A stretch of DNA of 6,098 nucleotides, from assembly GCA_038894275.1 (NCBI GenBank), contig JAWAPU010000032.1:1-6098 (forward strand), written 5' to 3'. Within the stretch, counting starts at the first letter, position 1. Each line of letters starts with the position of its first letter. The notes below the pieces were generated by a model. It saw only the letters and a program-made list of their open reading frames with translations, was not told the origin of the DNA and searched no databases. The translations under genes and the position numbers were made by a program. This stretch comes from JAWAPU01 sp038894275 (GTDB lineage Archaea; Nanobdellota; Nanobdellia; UBA10117). Below, in pieces: positions 4,507 to 6,098 of this stretch.

Positions 4507-5946
4507 ATGGTCGATGCGGATAGATTAGAAAAATTAAACAAGCTAAAAAAGTTGAGTATAAATCCATACCCTTACGCATTTAAGCAAAGTAATCACGCAG
4601 AAGATATAGTTAAAAATTATGAAAATTTTGAAAATAAAGAAGTATCTGTTGCTGGTAGAATATTGTCTGTTAGAGAGCATGGCAAACTTTCTTTCATGGA
4701 CCTTTATGACTCTAGCGGTAAAATTCAAATTTGGTTTTCTAAAGAAAATTTAGGCAAAAATTTCGAGTTTTTAAAATATATTGAAAGAGGAGATTTTATT
4801 GGCGTAAAGGGCAAAGTAACAAAAACTAAAAAAGGAGAAGTTTCAATAAAAGCAAATAGTTTCGAACTTCTTTGTAAAGCATTAAGACATTTGCCAAGCA
4901 CTTGGTTTGGCTTAAAAGATGTTGAAATTAGATATAGACAAAGATATTTAGATTTAATTATGAATCCAAATGTTAAACAAATTTTTATAAAAAGAACAAA
5001 AATATTTGATGCAATTAGAGAATTTTTAAATTCTCACGGATTTTTAGAAGTCGAAACCCCTATAATACAAACAATTTATGGAGGTGCGGCAGCCAAACCT
5101 TTTATAACCTATGTCAATGATTTAAAAACAAATGCATATCTTAGAATTTCAAACGAACTTTTTCTAAAAAGACTTTTAGTTGGCGGTTTTGAAAGAGTTT
5201 ACGAATTTTCAAAAGATTTTAGAAACGAATCTATAGACAGCACGCATAATCCAGAATTTACACAAATAGAGTTTTATGCTGCGTATTGGGATTATAACGA
5301 TGTTGCAAAATTTTTTGAAGAATTAATGGCATATGTAGCAAAAAAAGTTACAGGCTCTACAAAAATTGTTTACCAAGGCCATGAAATAGATTTTGGCAAA
5401 CCTTGGCAAAGAATGACTATGTATGAGGCACTAGAAAAATTTGGCGGCGTAGAAATTAAAAAATGCGATCATGCCGAATTACAAAGATTGTCAAAAAAAT
5501 ATAAATTGGAATTGCCAAAAGGCGCTTCTGATGGTTTAATAATAAAAGAGCTTTTTGAAGAACTCTGCGAAGACAAACTTATACAGCCAACATTACTCAT
5601 GGATCACCCTATAGAAACAACCCCTCTTTGCAAACCTCATAGAAAAAATCCTCACTTAGTAGAAAGATTTGAACCATATGTAGCAGGCATGGAAATAGGA
5701 AACGCTTATTCAGAACTTAATGATCCGATTTTACAAAGGAAATTATTCGAAGAACAAGTAAGAATGAGAAAATTAGGAGACGAAGAAGCGCATCCTATGG
5801 ACGAAGATTTCTTAACAGCAATAGAATACGGTATGCCTCCTACTGGTGGAATGGGTATCGGAATAGATAGATTAGCAATGCTTTTTTCAGACACGCCTTC
5901 TATAAAAGAAGTTTTATTGTTCCCAATGATGAAGCCCAAAACTTAA
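4507..5946 (+). CDS. lysS: Lysyl-tRNA synthetase, class II
   Basis: This 479-aa cytoplasmic enzyme attaches lysine to tRNA-Lys with ATP. An N-terminal OB-fold anticodon-binding domain spans about residues 44-122 (VSVAGRILSVREHGKLSFMDL). The class II core follows. Motif 1 is near 173-190 (FLNSHGFLEVETPII). Motif 2 is about 230-257, with FRNES (238-242) and THNPEFTQIEFY (246-257). Motif 3 is GGMGIGIDRLAMLF (447-460) with the ATP-binding Arg455. The METIGNA-type active-site stretch reads GMEIGNAYSELNDP (394-407). Length is near the family norm of about 490-510, slightly short. Most euryarchaea use the unrelated class I enzyme, so the class II type carries some taxonomic information. The ATG is supported by the TATA spacing. 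Its stop overlaps that of the convergent gene within TTAA. Confidence 0.97.
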   Translation: MVDADRLEKLNKLKKLSINPYPYAFKQSNHAEDIVKNYENFENKEVSVAGRILSVREHGKLSFMDLYDSSGKIQIWFSKENLGKNFEFLKYIERGDFIGVKGKVTKTKKGEVSIKANSFELLCKALRHLPSTWFGLKDVEIRYRQRYLDLIMNPNVKQIFIKRTKIFDAIREFLNSHGFLEVETPIIQTIYGGAAAKPFITYVNDLKTNAYLRISNELFLKRLLVGGFERVYEFSKDFRNESIDSTHNPEFTQIEFYAAYWDYNDVAKFFEELMAYVAKKVTGSTKIVYQGHEIDFGKPWQRMTMYEALEKFGGVEIKKCDHAELQRLSKKYKLELPKGASDGLIIKELFEELCEDKLIQPTLLMDHPIETTPLCKPHRKNPHLVERFEPYVAGMEIGNAYSELNDPILQRKLFEEQVRMRKLGDEEAHPMDEDFLTAIEYGMPPTGGMGIGIDRLAMLFSDTPSIKEVLLFPMMKPKT

Positions 5947-6098
5947 GAATTTGCAACTTCATACACTACATTAATTAAATCTTCTATAATTTTTTCTTTG
6001 TTTATTACTTCTTTAATTCTCTTTTTTTCTTTTTCGAGAAGATTTTCTTTTATTTGTTTATCATTTAAAACTAATAAAATTTTCTTAGCAATATCTTT
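5943..6098 (-). CDS. Partial gene, C-terminal tail resembling a GT-B glycosyltransferase
   Basis: The last 51 codons of a minus-strand gene enter from the right edge, ending in TAA at 5943-5945. They read as two amphipathic helices, beginning KDIAKKILLVLND and continuing through KENLLEKEKKRIKEV to IIEDLINVVYEVANS. This resembles the end of family 4/1 glycosyltransferases, where an 'LA-x-AI-x-x-LL-x-D' helix is followed by a charged helix and a final Y-containing helix. The catalytic part lies outside the window, so the call is tentative. That the frame is coding is supported by its stop overlapping the LysRS stop in the same TTAA arrangement as another gene pair here. Confidence 0.5.
   Translation of the reverse strand, partial: KDIAKKILLVLNDKQIKENLLEKEKKRIKEVINKEKIIEDLINVVYEVANS

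Noticed and set aside
4543..4728. Antisense open frame within lysS (also 5706-5939).
   Set aside because: Both are antisense to conserved LysRS sequence; no promoter or ribosome binding site.
1..6098. CRISPR array, insertion sequence, integration site or phage genes.
   Set aside because: I saw no regularly spaced repeats, transposase motifs, tRNA-end duplications or phage-type proteins.

Overview
The window comes from an AT-rich, gene-dense archaeal genome. Four things show this: a transcription factor B (TFB) gene, ribosomal protein S8e, an archaeal Sm-like protein, and repeated BRE/TATA promoter elements. Compact spacing, short intergenic regions, per-gene promoters and a class II lysyl-tRNA synthetase would fit a reduced-genome lineage such as a DPANN archaeon (for example Woesearchaeota or Pacearchaeota). 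That placement is inference from style, not from a phylogeny.

Layout, left to right. The 5' two-thirds of a TFB gene runs off the left edge (minus strand). Its promoter carries a perfect 19-bp palindrome between the TATA box and the start codon. A small two-CxxC zinc protein follows (plus). It converges on a cysteine-rich lipoprotein gene (minus), with ribosomal protein S8e behind it (minus). S8e diverges from an Sm-like archaeal protein gene (plus). That gene converges, with overlapping stop codons, on a 390-aa gene (minus) that I read as a degenerate MCM-family AAA+ protein lacking recognisable Walker A and B residues. The MCM-like gene starts only 3 nt after the end of a tRNA-Met(CAT) gene, which is itself 1 nt downstream of a tRNA-Ala(GGC) gene. 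Next come an 88-aa coiled-coil protein, tRNA-Lys(CTT) and a CDP-alcohol phosphatidyltransferase (all minus). A complete class II lysyl-tRNA synthetase (plus) follows. Its stop overlaps the stop of a convergent partial gene at the right edge (minus) whose tail resembles the end of a glycosyltransferase.

Most genes are information-processing genes: initiation of transcription (TFB), translation (S8e, three tRNAs, LysRS), RNA metabolism (Sm-like) and possibly replication (MCM-like). The lipid enzyme and the lipoprotein belong to the membrane. Promoters fall into two spacing classes. In S8e, the Sm-like gene, the 88-aa gene and LysRS the TATA box is centred about 24-27 nt before the start codon, as expected for leaderless mRNAs. 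In TFB and the lipoprotein it is about 35 nt before, with a Shine-Dalgarno sequence at what would be the very 5' end of a roughly 10-nt leader.

The best candidate for something undescribed is the MCM-like pseudo-ATPase with its tRNA-derived 5' end. The altered elbow of tRNA-Ala and the TFB palindrome come next. No mobile element, CRISPR array or phage signature is visible.
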